A stretch of 64,000 nt of DNA from Actinomycetota bacterium (GTDB taxonomy: Bacteria > Actinomycetota > Acidimicrobiia > IMCC26256 > PALSA-555). This document shows, one piece after another, positions 43,434 through 52,044 of this stretch. The notes below the pieces were generated by a model, which saw only the letters and a program-made list of their open reading frames with translations, searched no databases and was not told where the DNA came from. Numbering within the stretch: position 1 is the first letter of the stretch; each line of letters opens with the position of its first letter. Position numbers and translations under genes: made by a program. The stretch is from assembly GCA_003140175.1 (NCBI GenBank), contig PLJD01000112.1, positions 14,532-78,531 of the forward strand, in the 5' to 3' direction.

Positions 43434-43773
43434 TGGGCCCGACGCCGGGTGGTGCGCGGACCGCCGCCCCGGTCAGCGGCAAGGGTCGGCTGAAACTCGG
43501 ACCAAGGGTCGCCTTGATCGTGAGCGCGCGTCTCGTCCACATCCGCCACCCAATGCAAGTCTCGATCCGGCCCCACCGATTCTGTGGTTCCGATCGAGCC
43601 GGATCTCGGCCGGTCGCGCCCCCCGGCTTTGGTGTAAGTCGTGATCCTCGCGTATTCCAGGTCGATCCTGGCGCCTGGTCGTCGAGACACCAAGCCGGAT
43701 CGCCAGATTGTTTCCCGAGCCATCGGCGGGGTGCCGGTTTGTGGGAGGCGGACCGCCTTGGACAGACTGGACC
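43434..43773. other. intergenic stretch without a supported gene
   Basis: About 340 bp between the divergent lnt and SRPBCC genes. Frames are basic shadows. No repeat copy or clear hairpin was seen. Confidence 0.5.
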
Positions 43774-44254
43774 ATGAAGAAGGGAACGTGCGGCGAGGCG
43801 AGCATCGGCGTGAACGCAACGCCCGAGAAGCTCTACGAGCTGGTCGCCGACCCGCATGGGTGAGTGGAGCCCGGAAACGGTCCACTGTGAGTGGATCGGT
43901 GGCGCGGTCGGCCCGGCCGTCGGTGCCCACTTCAAGGGCGTCAACCGGCACGGCCGGGCCCGGTGGTCCACGAAGCCCCGGGTCGTGGTCGCCGAGCCGG
44001 GTCACGAGTTCGCGTTCGTCGTCCCACACTTCGGCCGTGACCTCACCAAGTGGACATACCGCTTCGTGGCCGCGGGTGCTGGCACGACGGTCATCGAGTC
44101 CTTCGACATGCTCGGGGACCTACCGTGGTACTTCAAACTCAGCGATCGCCTGTTCATGGGCGTCACGGACCGCAAGGCCGATTTGGAAGGGGCGATGCGC
44201 CGAACCCTTGAGCGCATCAAGTCCGCGGTTGAGGACGGTTCTCCCGCTCGTTAG
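43774..44254 (+). pseudogene. SRPBCC-family protein, frameshifted
   Basis: The START/SRPBCC fold is split between two frames. From ATG 43774 the first frame gives ASIGVNATPEKLYELVADP and then stops. The second frame (from 43856) continues MGEWSPETVHCEWIGG, AVGAHFKGVNRHG and ESFDMLGDLPWYF to the stop at 44254. In relatives VADVTRMGEWSPE is continuous, so about 5 nt appear to be missing near 43850. It is either a true pseudogene, a sequencing error, or a protein restarted at 43856. SRPBCC proteins bind hydrophobic ligands. Confidence 0.75.
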
Positions 44255-44297
44255 CCGACGTGTCGCGGCGTCCCTGGTTCCGGTGGAGACTCTCGGC

Positions 44298-44600
44298 ATG
44301 GACCTCGCCTATTTCCAGAACCGAATCCAGGCCACCTACGGCGACCGCGACCGGTCTCGCGGCCTGACGGCCACCGTGGCCTGGCTAGCAGAGGAGGTCG
44401 GAGAGCTGGCGAAGGCAACGCGGAAGGGCTCGAGTGCCGACCAGATCCATGAGCTGGGCGACGTGTTCGCTTGGCTCGTCTCTCTGGCGAATCAGCTCGA
44501 GATCTCGATGGAGGAGGCAGCTGCGCCATTCATCGAGGGATGTCCCAAGTGTCAGGCGTCACCCTGCGAGTGCCCCGAGGCGGGGAGAGCGCAGTCCTGA
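44298..44600 (+). CDS. MazG-like nucleotide pyrophosphohydrolase
   Basis: 100-residue protein: FQNRIQATYGDRDRSRGLTATVAWLAEEVGELAKA contains the EExxE metal-binding motif (EEVGE), followed by IHELGDVFAWLVSLANQLEI with the ExxD partner (ELGD). The C terminus has CPKCQASPCEC, a Cys cluster that could bind zinc. All-alpha NTP pyrophosphatases of this size hydrolyse non-canonical NTPs. ATG at 44298 chosen; GTG at 44283 possible. It follows the broken SRPBCC gene. Confidence 0.85.
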   Translation: MDLAYFQNRIQATYGDRDRSRGLTATVAWLAEEVGELAKATRKGSSADQIHELGDVFAWLVSLANQLEISMEEAAAPFIEGCPKCQASPCECPEAGRAQS

Positions 44601-44632
44601 TCGACCGTACTGTCGAGGAGGAACGAGCGCGC

Positions 44633-44659
44633 GACTCGCGATCGCTCAGATCGCGAATC
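44633..44659. repeat. 27-nt palindromic repeat, copy 7
   Basis: Arms GACTCGCGATC and GATCGCGAATC around loop GCTCA, 33 nt after the mazG-like stop, between convergent genes. Confidence 0.85.
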
Positions 44660-44746
44660 GCGCTGGCTGCGTGAGCGCACGACTGGACCATGGAATCGGA
44701 TGAAAGCCGACCATCCGTCCGGCGGGTGACGCTCGACGGACTGGCC

Positions 44747-45151
44747 CTACCTCAACTCCACTGTCGACACGGCTGGCCGGCGGTCGGGTTGGGGCGATTC
44801 GAGCTCGGCGAGGGCGCTGAGCCCGGCGGCGATCACCGGCAGCGTGACGCCGGTCGCGATCAGCGCACCTCGCTTGCCGATCAGGCGCGCGCTCGCGCCA
44901 CCCATCACAGCATCCAGGATGTCGCTTGCCAAGCCGACCGCGACCCAGCGACGCATGTCGCGACTGACGCCGGACTGTGCCGCCGAGAGGGTTCCGCCGC
45001 CAATGACCACGTCGCGGATCCCCACCGTGCGCGCGAGGAGGAGCATCGAGCCCGAGGGTTGTTCGCCGCTTGATGCGTTCAGCAGCGCCCGTGGCGCTGC
45101 GAAGAGTGCCAGTCCGACCGCAACGCGAAGCCAACCGATCCGTGCTGTCAT
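44747..45151 (-). CDS. small integral membrane protein (DUF4267-like)
   Basis: 134-residue protein with about four hydrophobic helices: WLRVAVGLALFAAPRALL, then LLLARTVGIRDVVIGGGTL, WVAVGLASDILDAVMGG and GALIATGVTLPVIAAGLSAL. The conserved-looking RTVGIRDVVIG and ASDILDAV motifs are typical of a family of small membrane proteins often labelled DUF4267. Function unknown. ATG at 45151. Confidence 0.72.
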   Translation of the reverse strand: MTARIGWLRVAVGLALFAAPRALLNASSGEQPSGSMLLLARTVGIRDVVIGGGTLSAAQSGVSRDMRRWVAVGLASDILDAVMGGASARLIGKRGALIATGVTLPVIAAGLSALAELESPQPDRRPAVSTVELR

Positions 45152-45341
45152 CGGTTGATGGTACTCAACGCCCGTTCAGGCCGTGGAAGAACTCGTCGAG
45201 CACTTCATCACGCGCGAACTGTCCGTCTCTCGTAGTGGAGAGAAGGAAGACGGGTTCGACCCAGTTCCTACACTGCGCACACCCCACGGCGAATCCCTCA
45301 CTCCGAAGAGAGCTAGTGGTTCGAATGGGTAGTCCGAACTC

Positions 45342-46166
45342 TCACCCGGTAAAGCTGGGAACGACGGCCGACGGGCCAACGTTGAGTGCTGGAAGCGATC
45401 CCGACCCGCTGGCTGGCACTGCAGGAGTGATGAAGCTCTGATCCGCTCCGTCACTGGTCGCGGTCCCGTTACTCGTCACCAGACGAAAGTGATATGTGGT
45501 CGAAGGTTGCAGATTGCTAAGAGCCGCCCGGACGAGCTGTACCTGTGAGCCGGACGCAGTCTGGGTCGCTGTGCTCTGACCATACGCCGGGGCGGAGGTG
45601 CCGTAGTCGAAGTGCCAGGCCGTGTCCTCTCCCGCCGGATCGACAGCACCATTGAGTGTCGCGGAGCTGGTCGCCAGCCCGCTCGCCGGCGCGGTAACGC
45701 CTGCTTGACAGGGCGGTGACGTCGACGGTGAGCCAAAGACTGTTTGACCGTTCAGTGTCCACGTCACACCCACGAAGAGAGTGGAATCGAACACGGAGCG
45801 GAAGACGCGGTTGTACGTCCCCTGGTTGAAGGTCTCGGGCTGACCCTGAAACGGAGTGCCAGGGTCGACGAAGTTGTCGACGCCCACGGGGATGGAGATC
45901 GAGTTGGAAGAGGTATTCGAATATCCGAAGTACACCGCAAACAGGACGCCGCCCAGGCTGGTGACGCAGTCCACGAACGGGACGGGTGGGCTTGCCGCGT
46001 CCGACGAGGTGGGCGTCGCGAGCACCACCCCGAATGCGCCAACGAGGACGAGGCACGCAGCGAACAGGCACGACCATCGACCTCGCGCGCCCCGCTCGAC
46101 GAGCACCGGTGCTCCAGCCGCACGCCGCAGTCGCGGCAGGGCCGGTCGAACTCGGAACCCAGACAT
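45342..46166 (-). CDS. secreted fibronectin-III-like protein with PSFTG C terminus
   Basis: 274-residue exported protein. A long basic N terminus is followed by a signal helix (CLFAACLVLVGAFGVVLA, about residues 33-50). The mature part opens with VPFVDCVTSLGGVLFAVYFGYSN, a domain of unknown type. One fibronectin-like repeat follows (ATLNGAVDPAGEDTAWHFDYG, SNLQPSTTYHFRLVTSNGTATSDG). The chain ends VVPSFTG, a tail shared with the unrelated secreted protein at 57361..58236. ATG at 46166. Extracellular role unknown. Confidence 0.78.
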   Translation of the reverse strand: MSGFRVRPALPRLRRAAGAPVLVERGARGRWSCLFAACLVLVGAFGVVLATPTSSDAASPPVPFVDCVTSLGGVLFAVYFGYSNTSSNSISIPVGVDNFVDPGTPFQGQPETFNQGTYNRVFRSVFDSTLFVGVTWTLNGQTVFGSPSTSPPCQAGVTAPASGLATSSATLNGAVDPAGEDTAWHFDYGTSAPAYGQSTATQTASGSQVQLVRAALSNLQPSTTYHFRLVTSNGTATSDGADQSFITPAVPASGSGSLPALNVGPSAVVPSFTG

Positions 46167-46550
46167 GGTGGCTCCTCTCGCCCGACGATTACTCATTTGG
46201 CCGAACTCGATCTGCGCAACCCGGGATCTGGCCGGATCCAGTTCGACCCCAGTGCATCTTGCAACATCCGGCGGCTCCCTCGCGGAGGTCCAGCTGCGGG
46301 CGCCAGCCGACCCTCGCTTTCCACCCGCGACGCAGGGGTCATCCGCCGGATCGCAGCCCCGGCGGCCTCGCGCCGCGGCTCGCCGCCTCCCGTCGAGGCG
46401 ACACGCCAACGCTCGGCTGATCCACGTGCTCGCCCACAAGATGGGGATCTCCGACGCTGAGATTCGGGAAGCGCTCGCACGTCCAGAGACGGTCTGAAAC
46501 CCATGGGGTTCCGCCGCGTACGCTTCGATACCGCTTGATCGGAGAGGCAC
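46167..46550. other. intergenic stretch between divergent genes
   Basis: About 384 bp. A short plus-strand frame ending at 46497 contains GISDAEIREALARPETV, which looks protein-like but has no credible start or family and may be a gene fragment. Nothing else is supported. Confidence 0.45.
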
Positions 46551-46976
46551 ATGGCCGAATACGACCGCTCGGTCTACACCGAGTTTCTGAAACAGGTCCC
46601 GATGCTCCGATCCTGCTCGCAGGACGAGATCGACCACATCGCCGATCTCGGCGTCGTCATCGAGGCTTCGGAGGGCCAAGACATCGTTCGCCAGGGCCAA
46701 GCCGGCAATCAGTTCTTCGTCATCACGACCGGGGCGGTGGGCGTGAGCAGGAACGGTGAGCTGGTGGCATCGCTCGGTCCGGGTGACTACTTCGGCGAGT
46801 TGGCGCTGTTCGATTCCTCGCAACGCAACGCGACGGTGACCGCGACGTCACCGACGACTCTGGTGTCCGTGTCACAGGGGACGTTCCGCGAGTTGCTCGG
46901 GGAGGTCAGTTCGCTGCGGGACGCACTGCTCGAGGGCATGGCCCGGCGGCTCCATGAGCTCGAGGGCCGAGCCTGA
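46551..46976 (+). CDS. cyclic nucleotide-binding domain protein
   Basis: 141-residue stand-alone CNB domain. The start VYTEFLKQVPMLRSCSQDEIDHIADL matches the N-terminal helices. The beta-roll includes GQDIVRQGQAGNQFFVITTGAVGVSRNGE, and the phosphate-binding cassette is GPGDYFGELALFDSSQRNATVTA with the expected Glu and Arg. There is no output domain, so it may act by protein interaction. ATG at 46551; monocistronic. Confidence 0.88.
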   Translation: MAEYDRSVYTEFLKQVPMLRSCSQDEIDHIADLGVVIEASEGQDIVRQGQAGNQFFVITTGAVGVSRNGELVASLGPGDYFGELALFDSSQRNATVTATSPTTLVSVSQGTFRELLGEVSSLRDALLEGMARRLHELEGRA

Positions 46977-47047
46977 CTCGGGTCGTCGTGCGGCACGGTC
47001 GTGATCGGTCGAGCATCGCGGGTCGGGGGGGTGCCATCCCGCTTGGG

Positions 47048-48232
47048 CTAGGGGCGGAAGACGACCTTGATCGCGTGCGAGCTGCCTCGATCGATGGCCG
47101 TTTCAACCGCGGTGCGGTAGTCCCCAAGTGGGAACTCGTGGGTCACGACCGCGTCGTAGGGGAGAAGCCCGGCGGCGAGGACATCGAGGGCCCGGTCGAC
47201 CGAGTGACGGTCGGGGCCTCCGGCCAGCCCCGGCGCGGAGCCTGCGTCGACGGTGTGGTCGATCGAGCCGACCAGCGCGGCCTCCTTGTACCAGACCGGG
47301 GTCAGGTCGACCTCCGTCACACCGGCCGCCCCGAGGAGGAGGACGGTTCCACGATGGGCCACGGCACGAAGTGACTCGGTGACCGACTGCGCCGCGCCGA
47401 CGGCCTCCACGACGTAGGGGAAGCCGCCCATCAGCATCACGTGCGGTCTGCGGCCGACCACCCGCGCGCCCGTGATACGGGCCAGTTCCTCGAAATGGGC
47501 GCCGGAGGGGTCGGTCTGCACGACGTGATCGGCGCCGCCGGCGACGGCAGCCTCGGCTTGGTGGGTGTGGCGAGCCAGGACCGTGACTGGGCACCGAGGG
47601 AAGAGGCCTTTCAGCGCGGCCATCGTGGCAAGCCCGATGATTCCGGCGCCGACGACGAGCACCGGGTCGCCGTCGCGGGGCGGCGCGCGGAGGAGGCCAT
47701 GGCATGCGATCGAGACCGGCTCGTACAGGCTCGCGCCGCGGTCGGGAACCGCGTCGGGGATGGGGTGCAACATCGACGCGTGGGCCAGGGCCTGGTCGCC
47801 CCAGCCGCCGCCGAGGCCCTGGGTGAATCCGAGCGAACGTCCGCCACTGACGACTCGGCTGTCGAGGTTGAGACATGACGACGTCCATCCCCGCGCGCAG
47901 TTCGCGCACACCGGGTCGATCCCACGGGCCTCGCAAGGAATGCACGGGTTGATCGCCACCCGCGTCCCAACCGGAGTCGGGCACTCCGATCCAGCCTCGA
48001 TCACGTGCCCGGCGATCTCGTGCCCCAGCACGAAGGGAAACGCACCGCCCATCCCCATCAGGGTGGGCGACGGGCCCGTGTTATGGGCGAACAGATGGAG
48101 GTCGCTGCCGCAGATCCCGCCCGTCGTCACGGCGACCCGCGCCCACGCCGCGCCCGGCAGCTCGGGTTCGGGGAGCTCAACCAGCGAAGCCGGGAACGCC
48201 GGATCGGCTAGGTCGAACTGCACCGCGCGCAT
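47048..48232 (-). CDS. zinc-dependent alcohol dehydrogenase (MDR)
   Basis: 394-residue zinc MDR. Catalytic zinc ligands are Cys in GGICGSDLH, and His/Glu in VLGHEIAGHV. A structural-zinc loop is present (CIPCEARGIDPVCANCARG). The Rossmann motif VVGAGIIGLATMAALK lies near residue 205. It oxidises a secondary alcohol or polyol with NAD(P). The ATG at 48232 is chosen. A PhyH-type dioxygenase gene lies divergently 77 bp away, so the two may share control. Confidence 0.92.
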   Translation of the reverse strand: MRAVQFDLADPAFPASLVELPEPELPGAAWARVAVTTGGICGSDLHLFAHNTGPSPTLMGMGGAFPFVLGHEIAGHVIEAGSECPTPVGTRVAINPCIPCEARGIDPVCANCARGWTSSCLNLDSRVVSGGRSLGFTQGLGGGWGDQALAHASMLHPIPDAVPDRGASLYEPVSIACHGLLRAPPRDGDPVLVVGAGIIGLATMAALKGLFPRCPVTVLARHTHQAEAAVAGGADHVVQTDPSGAHFEELARITGARVVGRRPHVMLMGGFPYVVEAVGAAQSVTESLRAVAHRGTVLLLGAAGVTEVDLTPVWYKEAALVGSIDHTVDAGSAPGLAGGPDRHSVDRALDVLAAGLLPYDAVVTHEFPLGDYRTAVETAIDRGSSHAIKVVFRP

Positions 48233-48294
48233 CCCGGCAGAATACGCGCCGACGCCACCCCACCCGGCGGCGAGACGCTGGTACACCTCAGGCG

Positions 48295-48300
48295 TACAGT
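48295..48300 (+). promoter_or_regulatory. leaderless promoter -10 element
   Basis: TACAGT, 8 nt before the GTG of the PhyH gene, consistent with a leaderless or near-leaderless transcript. Confidence 0.45.
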
Positions 48301-48308
48301 CCCGAGCT

Positions 48309-49166
48309 GTGCGGGTTCCGGACGCTGCCCTCGATGAGCTACGCGAGCAGGGCTTCACACTCGTTGAGGGTTTCCTCGCACCCGACGAGCTGAAGGCCGC
48401 ACAGCAGGCCCTCTGGCTGCACTTTCCGAAGCCCGAGGACTACTTCGCCGAACCGACGAAGTACCCCGAGTACTCCACCAGCCAGTTCGCCGGTGTTGAA
48501 GAGTTCCCATACCGGTCGTGGGATCTCAACCACCTCGCCTTCCATCCGGACCTCGTGGACGCCGCCGAGCGCTTCCTGGTCACGAGCGAGCTCCACCTGT
48601 ACAAGGTCGAGCTCTGGGCCAAGTACGCCGACGCCGCCAACTACGAGCAGCCCCTCCACCGCGACTTCGGCAGCCACAGCCTCGTCGTCCCACGTGTCGA
48701 CCACCGCTACCAGCAGCTCACCACCTTCATCTACCTCTCCGACGTCGAGGACGACAACGGACCGACCCGCATCGTGCCCTACGAGCGAGGCCAGGACGTC
48801 CCGTTCACGCCGCTGTACCTCGAGTTCGGCGCCCTCGCCGACGTCGAATTCTCCGCGACCGGACCCGCGGGCAGCCTCCTCGCGTACCGCACCGACATCC
48901 TGCACCGAGGCTCGAACCTCGTCGGCGCCGCACAGTCACGCTTTTCGCTCCTGGCGGACTACCAGGCGAGAGGCACCACGTGGGGAGGGAAGATGGCGTG
49001 GCCCAAGCAAGCGCCGGAGCGATGGGCCAAGCTCATGCCGCAGTGCACCGTTCGGGAACGAGATCTGTTCGGCTTCCCGAGGCCCGGCGACGCATATTGG
49101 AACGAACAGACGCTGGCCGACGTCGCCGCCCGCTATCCCGGGATCGACATGACGCCATATCGCTAG
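48309..49166 (+). CDS. phytanoyl-CoA dioxygenase (PhyH) family protein
   Basis: 285-residue Fe(II)/2-oxoglutarate dioxygenase-like protein. The iron triad is visible as His and Asp in QPLHRDFGSH (about residues 117-121) and His in TDILHRGSN. It opens LDELREQGFTLVEGFLAPDEL, as typical. These enzymes hydroxylate small molecules or acyl groups. GTG at 48309 lies 8 nt after a -10 hexamer. The divergent zinc ADH gene could act on the resulting alcohol, which is inference from position only. Confidence 0.88.
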   Translation: MRVPDAALDELREQGFTLVEGFLAPDELKAAQQALWLHFPKPEDYFAEPTKYPEYSTSQFAGVEEFPYRSWDLNHLAFHPDLVDAAERFLVTSELHLYKVELWAKYADAANYEQPLHRDFGSHSLVVPRVDHRYQQLTTFIYLSDVEDDNGPTRIVPYERGQDVPFTPLYLEFGALADVEFSATGPAGSLLAYRTDILHRGSNLVGAAQSRFSLLADYQARGTTWGGKMAWPKQAPERWAKLMPQCTVRERDLFGFPRPGDAYWNEQTLADVAARYPGIDMTPYR

Positions 49167-49225
49167 ACCCATACATCCGGTTGCGACTGAGCAGGGCCTC
49201 CGTGCCTTCCGAACGGGCCTCCGGC

Positions 49226-49720
49226 TCAGTGCTCAGCGAGGTACCGCTCACGAGCTGCGGCGATCGTGCGGTCAGCCGCATCAGCACCGTCGAAGCCGCG
49301 CGTGTCGGACTGCTTGCCCGGCTCGAGCATCTTGTAGGAGTCGAAGAAATGTTCGATCTCCGCCACGAGGTGCGACCCGAGGTCGCTGACATCACGGATC
49401 TCTGACCAGCGAGGGTCACCCGCTGGCACGCACAGGACCTTGGTGTCCACGCCCGCCTCATCGGTCATCCAGATCACACCAACGGCGCGAACGGAGATAT
49501 GGCAGCCCGGGAACGTCGGATCCTCGAGCACGACGAGGGCGTCTAGCGGATCCCCGTCTTCGGCGAGGGTTTGCACGAAGTAGCCGTAGCCAGCGGGGTA
49601 TTGCATCGAGGTGAAGAGGCGACGATCGAGCCAGACCGCCCCGCTGTCGTGGTCCACCTCATACTTGTTCCGAGATCCGCGAGGGATCTCCACGACGACA
49701 TGGTGTTCCATGCCGACCAT
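49226..49720 (-). CDS. ppa: inorganic pyrophosphatase (family I)
   Basis: 164-residue soluble pyrophosphatase hydrolysing PPi to phosphate. It has VVVEIPRGSRNKYEVDHDSG, FTSMQYPAGYGYF and the metal-binding signature DGDPLDALVV, followed by GCHISVRAVGV and VPAGDPRWSEI. Length is normal for the bacterial family. ATG at 49720 preferred (GGCAGG upstream); 49711 possible. Essential housekeeping function. Confidence 0.95.
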   Translation of the reverse strand: MVGMEHHVVVEIPRGSRNKYEVDHDSGAVWLDRRLFTSMQYPAGYGYFVQTLAEDGDPLDALVVLEDPTFPGCHISVRAVGVIWMTDEAGVDTKVLCVPAGDPRWSEIRDVSDLGSHLVAEIEHFFDSYKMLEPGKQSDTRGFDGADAADRTIAAARERYLAEH

Positions 49721-49852
49721 CCTGCCGCGGTGCGAGCGACCAGCCAGGGGTCGGACTCGACGGTCCCGCACCGATCCTGGCGTCGGGAATGTCCCGAACC
49801 CCCTTGTGCGAACGGATCGCAAGGCAGAGGTTCCCCCGGGGGAGGTGATCAA

Positions 49853-49869
49853 CGACCGTCCGACGGTCG
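49853..49869. promoter_or_regulatory. palindromic operator candidate
   Basis: CGACCGTC-c-GACGGTCG, 8-bp perfect arms, midway between ppa and the divergent SnoaL-like gene. A second palindrome, TCCCCCGGGGGA, lies just before it at 49832..49843. Regulator unknown. Confidence 0.4.
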
Positions 49870-49968
49870 CTCCTGGAGAGTTACCGGAGAACGTGACGAG
49901 TCGGCCTGCCACCTCGCTCCTGCGGTGTGGTGGTCGAGCGGGGGCCCAAGCGACGAGGAGGAGCTGAC

Positions 49969-50349
49969 ATGCCCGACCCCGCATCGGTCGTGCGAGGCCT
50001 GATCGAAGCGTTCTCAGCGCAGCGCGAGGAGGACATGCGAGCGGCGCTGGCCGAAGACATGACTGCCTACGTGACAAACGCCGAGGGAGGCGTCGATCGG
50101 GTACACGGTCGCGACAGCTATGTGCGGCGTCTTTTGGCCCTGAAGGCTCCCGTTCTCAGCGTGACGGTGACGCAATCGGTGACCGTGTCGGCAGATCAGG
50201 GGCTCCTGATGGTCGAGATCCGAGCCGAGCGGAAGGGGAGGAGCCTGCACAATTTCTCGGCCTTCCTCGCCACGGTCCGCGACGACCAGGTGAGCGAGCT
50301 CTGGATGGTCGAGGCGCTTCCTGCGTACAGCGACGAGTTCTGGCAGTAA
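49969..50349 (+). CDS. SnoaL-like nuclear-transport-factor-2 fold protein
   Basis: 126-residue NTF2-like protein: ASVVRGLIEAFSAQREEDMRAALAEDMTAYVTNAEGG, then HGRDSYVRRLLALKAP, and SELWMVEALPAYSDEFW at the end. The cone-shaped fold serves ligand binding or small isomerase/hydrolase reactions; catalytic residues cannot be assigned. ATG at 49969 follows GAGGAGGAG. Confidence 0.8.
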   Translation: MPDPASVVRGLIEAFSAQREEDMRAALAEDMTAYVTNAEGGVDRVHGRDSYVRRLLALKAPVLSVTVTQSVTVSADQGLLMVEIRAERKGRSLHNFSAFLATVRDDQVSELWMVEALPAYSDEFWQ

Positions 50350-50410
50350 CTCCTGTCGGGCACATCTGAGCTCTCTGCGTACACTGGCGCTACCTGACGC
50401 GGGAGTTGGC

Positions 50411-50953
50411 GTGCTGCACGTGTTCGGCTTCGAACGGATCGGCGTTGCCGTCGGCGATCTCTACTTCGTCGATCCCCGGCCAGGCCCCGGACAAGAGGGC
50501 GCAGAACGAGGCGTGCGTCTCGAGGTGCGCTGGATGGACAGCCCCCTGGTCGAAGGGTCGATCTACGCGTCGCGGCCGATCCTCGTCGACCGACCGATTT
50601 GGAGAGCTGATCTGCTCGAATCGGTCGCGGGCGGCCCGGGCACCTGGGACCGGACCCATCACCACCCCAACATGCGGGGATGGGAACCAAACACCCGCCA
50701 GTTCGACGACGCCATGACCACCGATCCGCTGGCCTTTGTCGCAACGCAGCTCTGCGACTTGGGAGGTCTGATGCGCGGTGCGGGCATGGACCCGTCCGAC
50801 GTGCCCGACCGTGACGTAACCGACCTGCGAGCGGCGGTTCCCGAAATCCTCGAAACCACGCGCTCGTTACTCGGGGCCGTCCGGGAGGGCCGCCTCGCGA
50901 CTGGGCCGATCGGCGCCGACGCGCCGGGCAGCGCCAGAGAGGGTTGGCTCTAA
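50411..50953 (+). CDS. conserved hypothetical protein
   Basis: 180-residue soluble protein, not recognised. The first half is beta-rich with paired aromatic/acidic strands (LHVFGFERIGVAVGDLYFVDP, VRLEVRWMDSPLVEGSIYASRPI). The second half is helical (DPLAFVATQLCDLGGLMRGAGMD, LRAAVPEILETTRSLLGAVREG). GTG at 50411 follows GGGAG. Copy 8 of the repeat begins 22 nt after the stop. Confidence 0.65.
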   Translation: MLHVFGFERIGVAVGDLYFVDPRPGPGQEGAERGVRLEVRWMDSPLVEGSIYASRPILVDRPIWRADLLESVAGGPGTWDRTHHHPNMRGWEPNTRQFDDAMTTDPLAFVATQLCDLGGLMRGAGMDPSDVPDRDVTDLRAAVPEILETTRSLLGAVREGRLATGPIGADAPGSAREGWL

Positions 50954-50974
50954 CCGAACCAATCACGAGGGGCT

Positions 50975-51001
50975 GACTCGCGGTTCTCGAAACCGCGAGT
51001 C
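50975..51001. repeat. 27-nt palindromic repeat, copy 8
   Basis: The cleanest copy: arms GACTCGCGGTT and AACCGCGAGTC around loop CTCGA, a perfect 11-bp stem. Confidence 0.9.
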
Positions 51002-51121
51002 GGAAGGTCGATGCAGCGGGACCAGTCCGAGGAGCCCGAACCGCTCGCCGCGAATGGTGCGCCCACCTCGAGCAACTCCGCGGTGCCGTGCGTATGCTAC
51101 GTGCGCTCTGGGAGGTGGACC

Positions 51122-51949
51122 GTGAAGCAGCCGTTCCGATCGCGCCTCGGCATCGCCACCGCGATTGCCGCGGTGGCGGTCCTTGTCACCGGCGGGCTTG
51201 CCGTCGCGACCAACAATCGCAGCACCCTCTCGGCCATCCCGGGTGTGGACGGCGTGGTCCACGGTTGCGTCAAGAAGGGCGGCGGCGTCCTGCGGATTAT
51301 CGATCCGTCGAAGGGCGCGCACTGCCGCACCAACGAACAGGCGCTGACCTTCAACGAGCACGGTCCGCAGGGCGTCCAGGGAGCGCAGGGCTCGGCCGGG
51401 TCGGTGGGGACCGCGGGCAGTGGGCAAGGCATCGAGGGTGAACCGGGCGCCAGCGGGGCGACGGGACAGCCCGGCCCGGCCGGCGTCGCCGGCGCAACTG
51501 GCGCAGCCGGGCCAGCCGGAGCGACTGGAACGACCGGCGCAACGGGACCCCCGGGCCCAGTCCTCGGCGGCTATGTCTCCGCGTACACCGTCAATCCGCC
51601 CGGCCCCTTCTTTGTTCCGTCGGGCGGAAGTGTCCCGTTCAGCTCCACCGGCCCGATCAACGGAATCATCGCGTCGACGTTCCAATTCCAGATCCAGACC
51701 GGTGGTACCTACCGGGTGACGTACTCGATGGCCACCTTCTCGGCCTGCCCCGCGGGCTTCTGCGCGTTCCGGGTGTCCGTCAATGGGATCTCACTCGCCG
51801 GATCGGACGCCATCGCCAGCTCGTCAACGGGGCTGGACCGCGATCTGCTGGCCACGTTCGCGGCGAACGATGTCGTGACCGTTACCAACGTGGGCCCAGC
51901 ATCTGCGGCTCTCAGCGAGGACTCGATCGTCATCCAACGGATCGCCTGA
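51122..51949 (+). CDS. secreted collagen-like triple-repeat protein
   Basis: 275-residue protein with signal/anchor helix (about residues 10-26). A short domain VVHGCVKKGGGVLRIIDPSKGAHCRTNEQALTFNEHG with two Cys precedes about 21 Gly-X-Y triplets (residues about 80-140, one interruption). The C-terminal globular part (TGPINGIIASTFQFQIQTGGTYRVTYSM to IVIQRIA) resembles the BclA/C1q-like trimerisation heads of bacterial collagen-like proteins. It is likely a trimeric surface or secreted filament. GTG at 51122 follows GGGAGGTGG. Confidence 0.85.
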   Translation: MKQPFRSRLGIATAIAAVAVLVTGGLAVATNNRSTLSAIPGVDGVVHGCVKKGGGVLRIIDPSKGAHCRTNEQALTFNEHGPQGVQGAQGSAGSVGTAGSGQGIEGEPGASGATGQPGPAGVAGATGAAGPAGATGTTGATGPPGPVLGGYVSAYTVNPPGPFFVPSGGSVPFSSTGPINGIIASTFQFQIQTGGTYRVTYSMATFSACPAGFCAFRVSVNGISLAGSDAIASSSTGLDRDLLATFAANDVVTVTNVGPASAALSEDSIVIQRIA

Positions 51950-52044
51950 TCTGACTGCGCAGCAGCGGACCTCCGCCCAGCACAGAGCGGTGGATCAGAC
52001 CCCCGCGCAGCGGAGGCCCCCGGACGGCAAGTTCTCCCCGGCGC

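Noticed and set aside
45165..45290. Minus-strand frame with CAQC and DEVLDEFFHGLNGR
   Set aside because: About 40 residues from a GTG without a ribosome site; suggestive composition and a CxxC pair, but not enough to call a gene.
46439..46497. Short plus-strand frame containing GISDAEIREALARPETV
   Set aside because: Protein-like but only about 18 residues from its ATG, no ribosome site and no recognisable family; at most a gene fragment.
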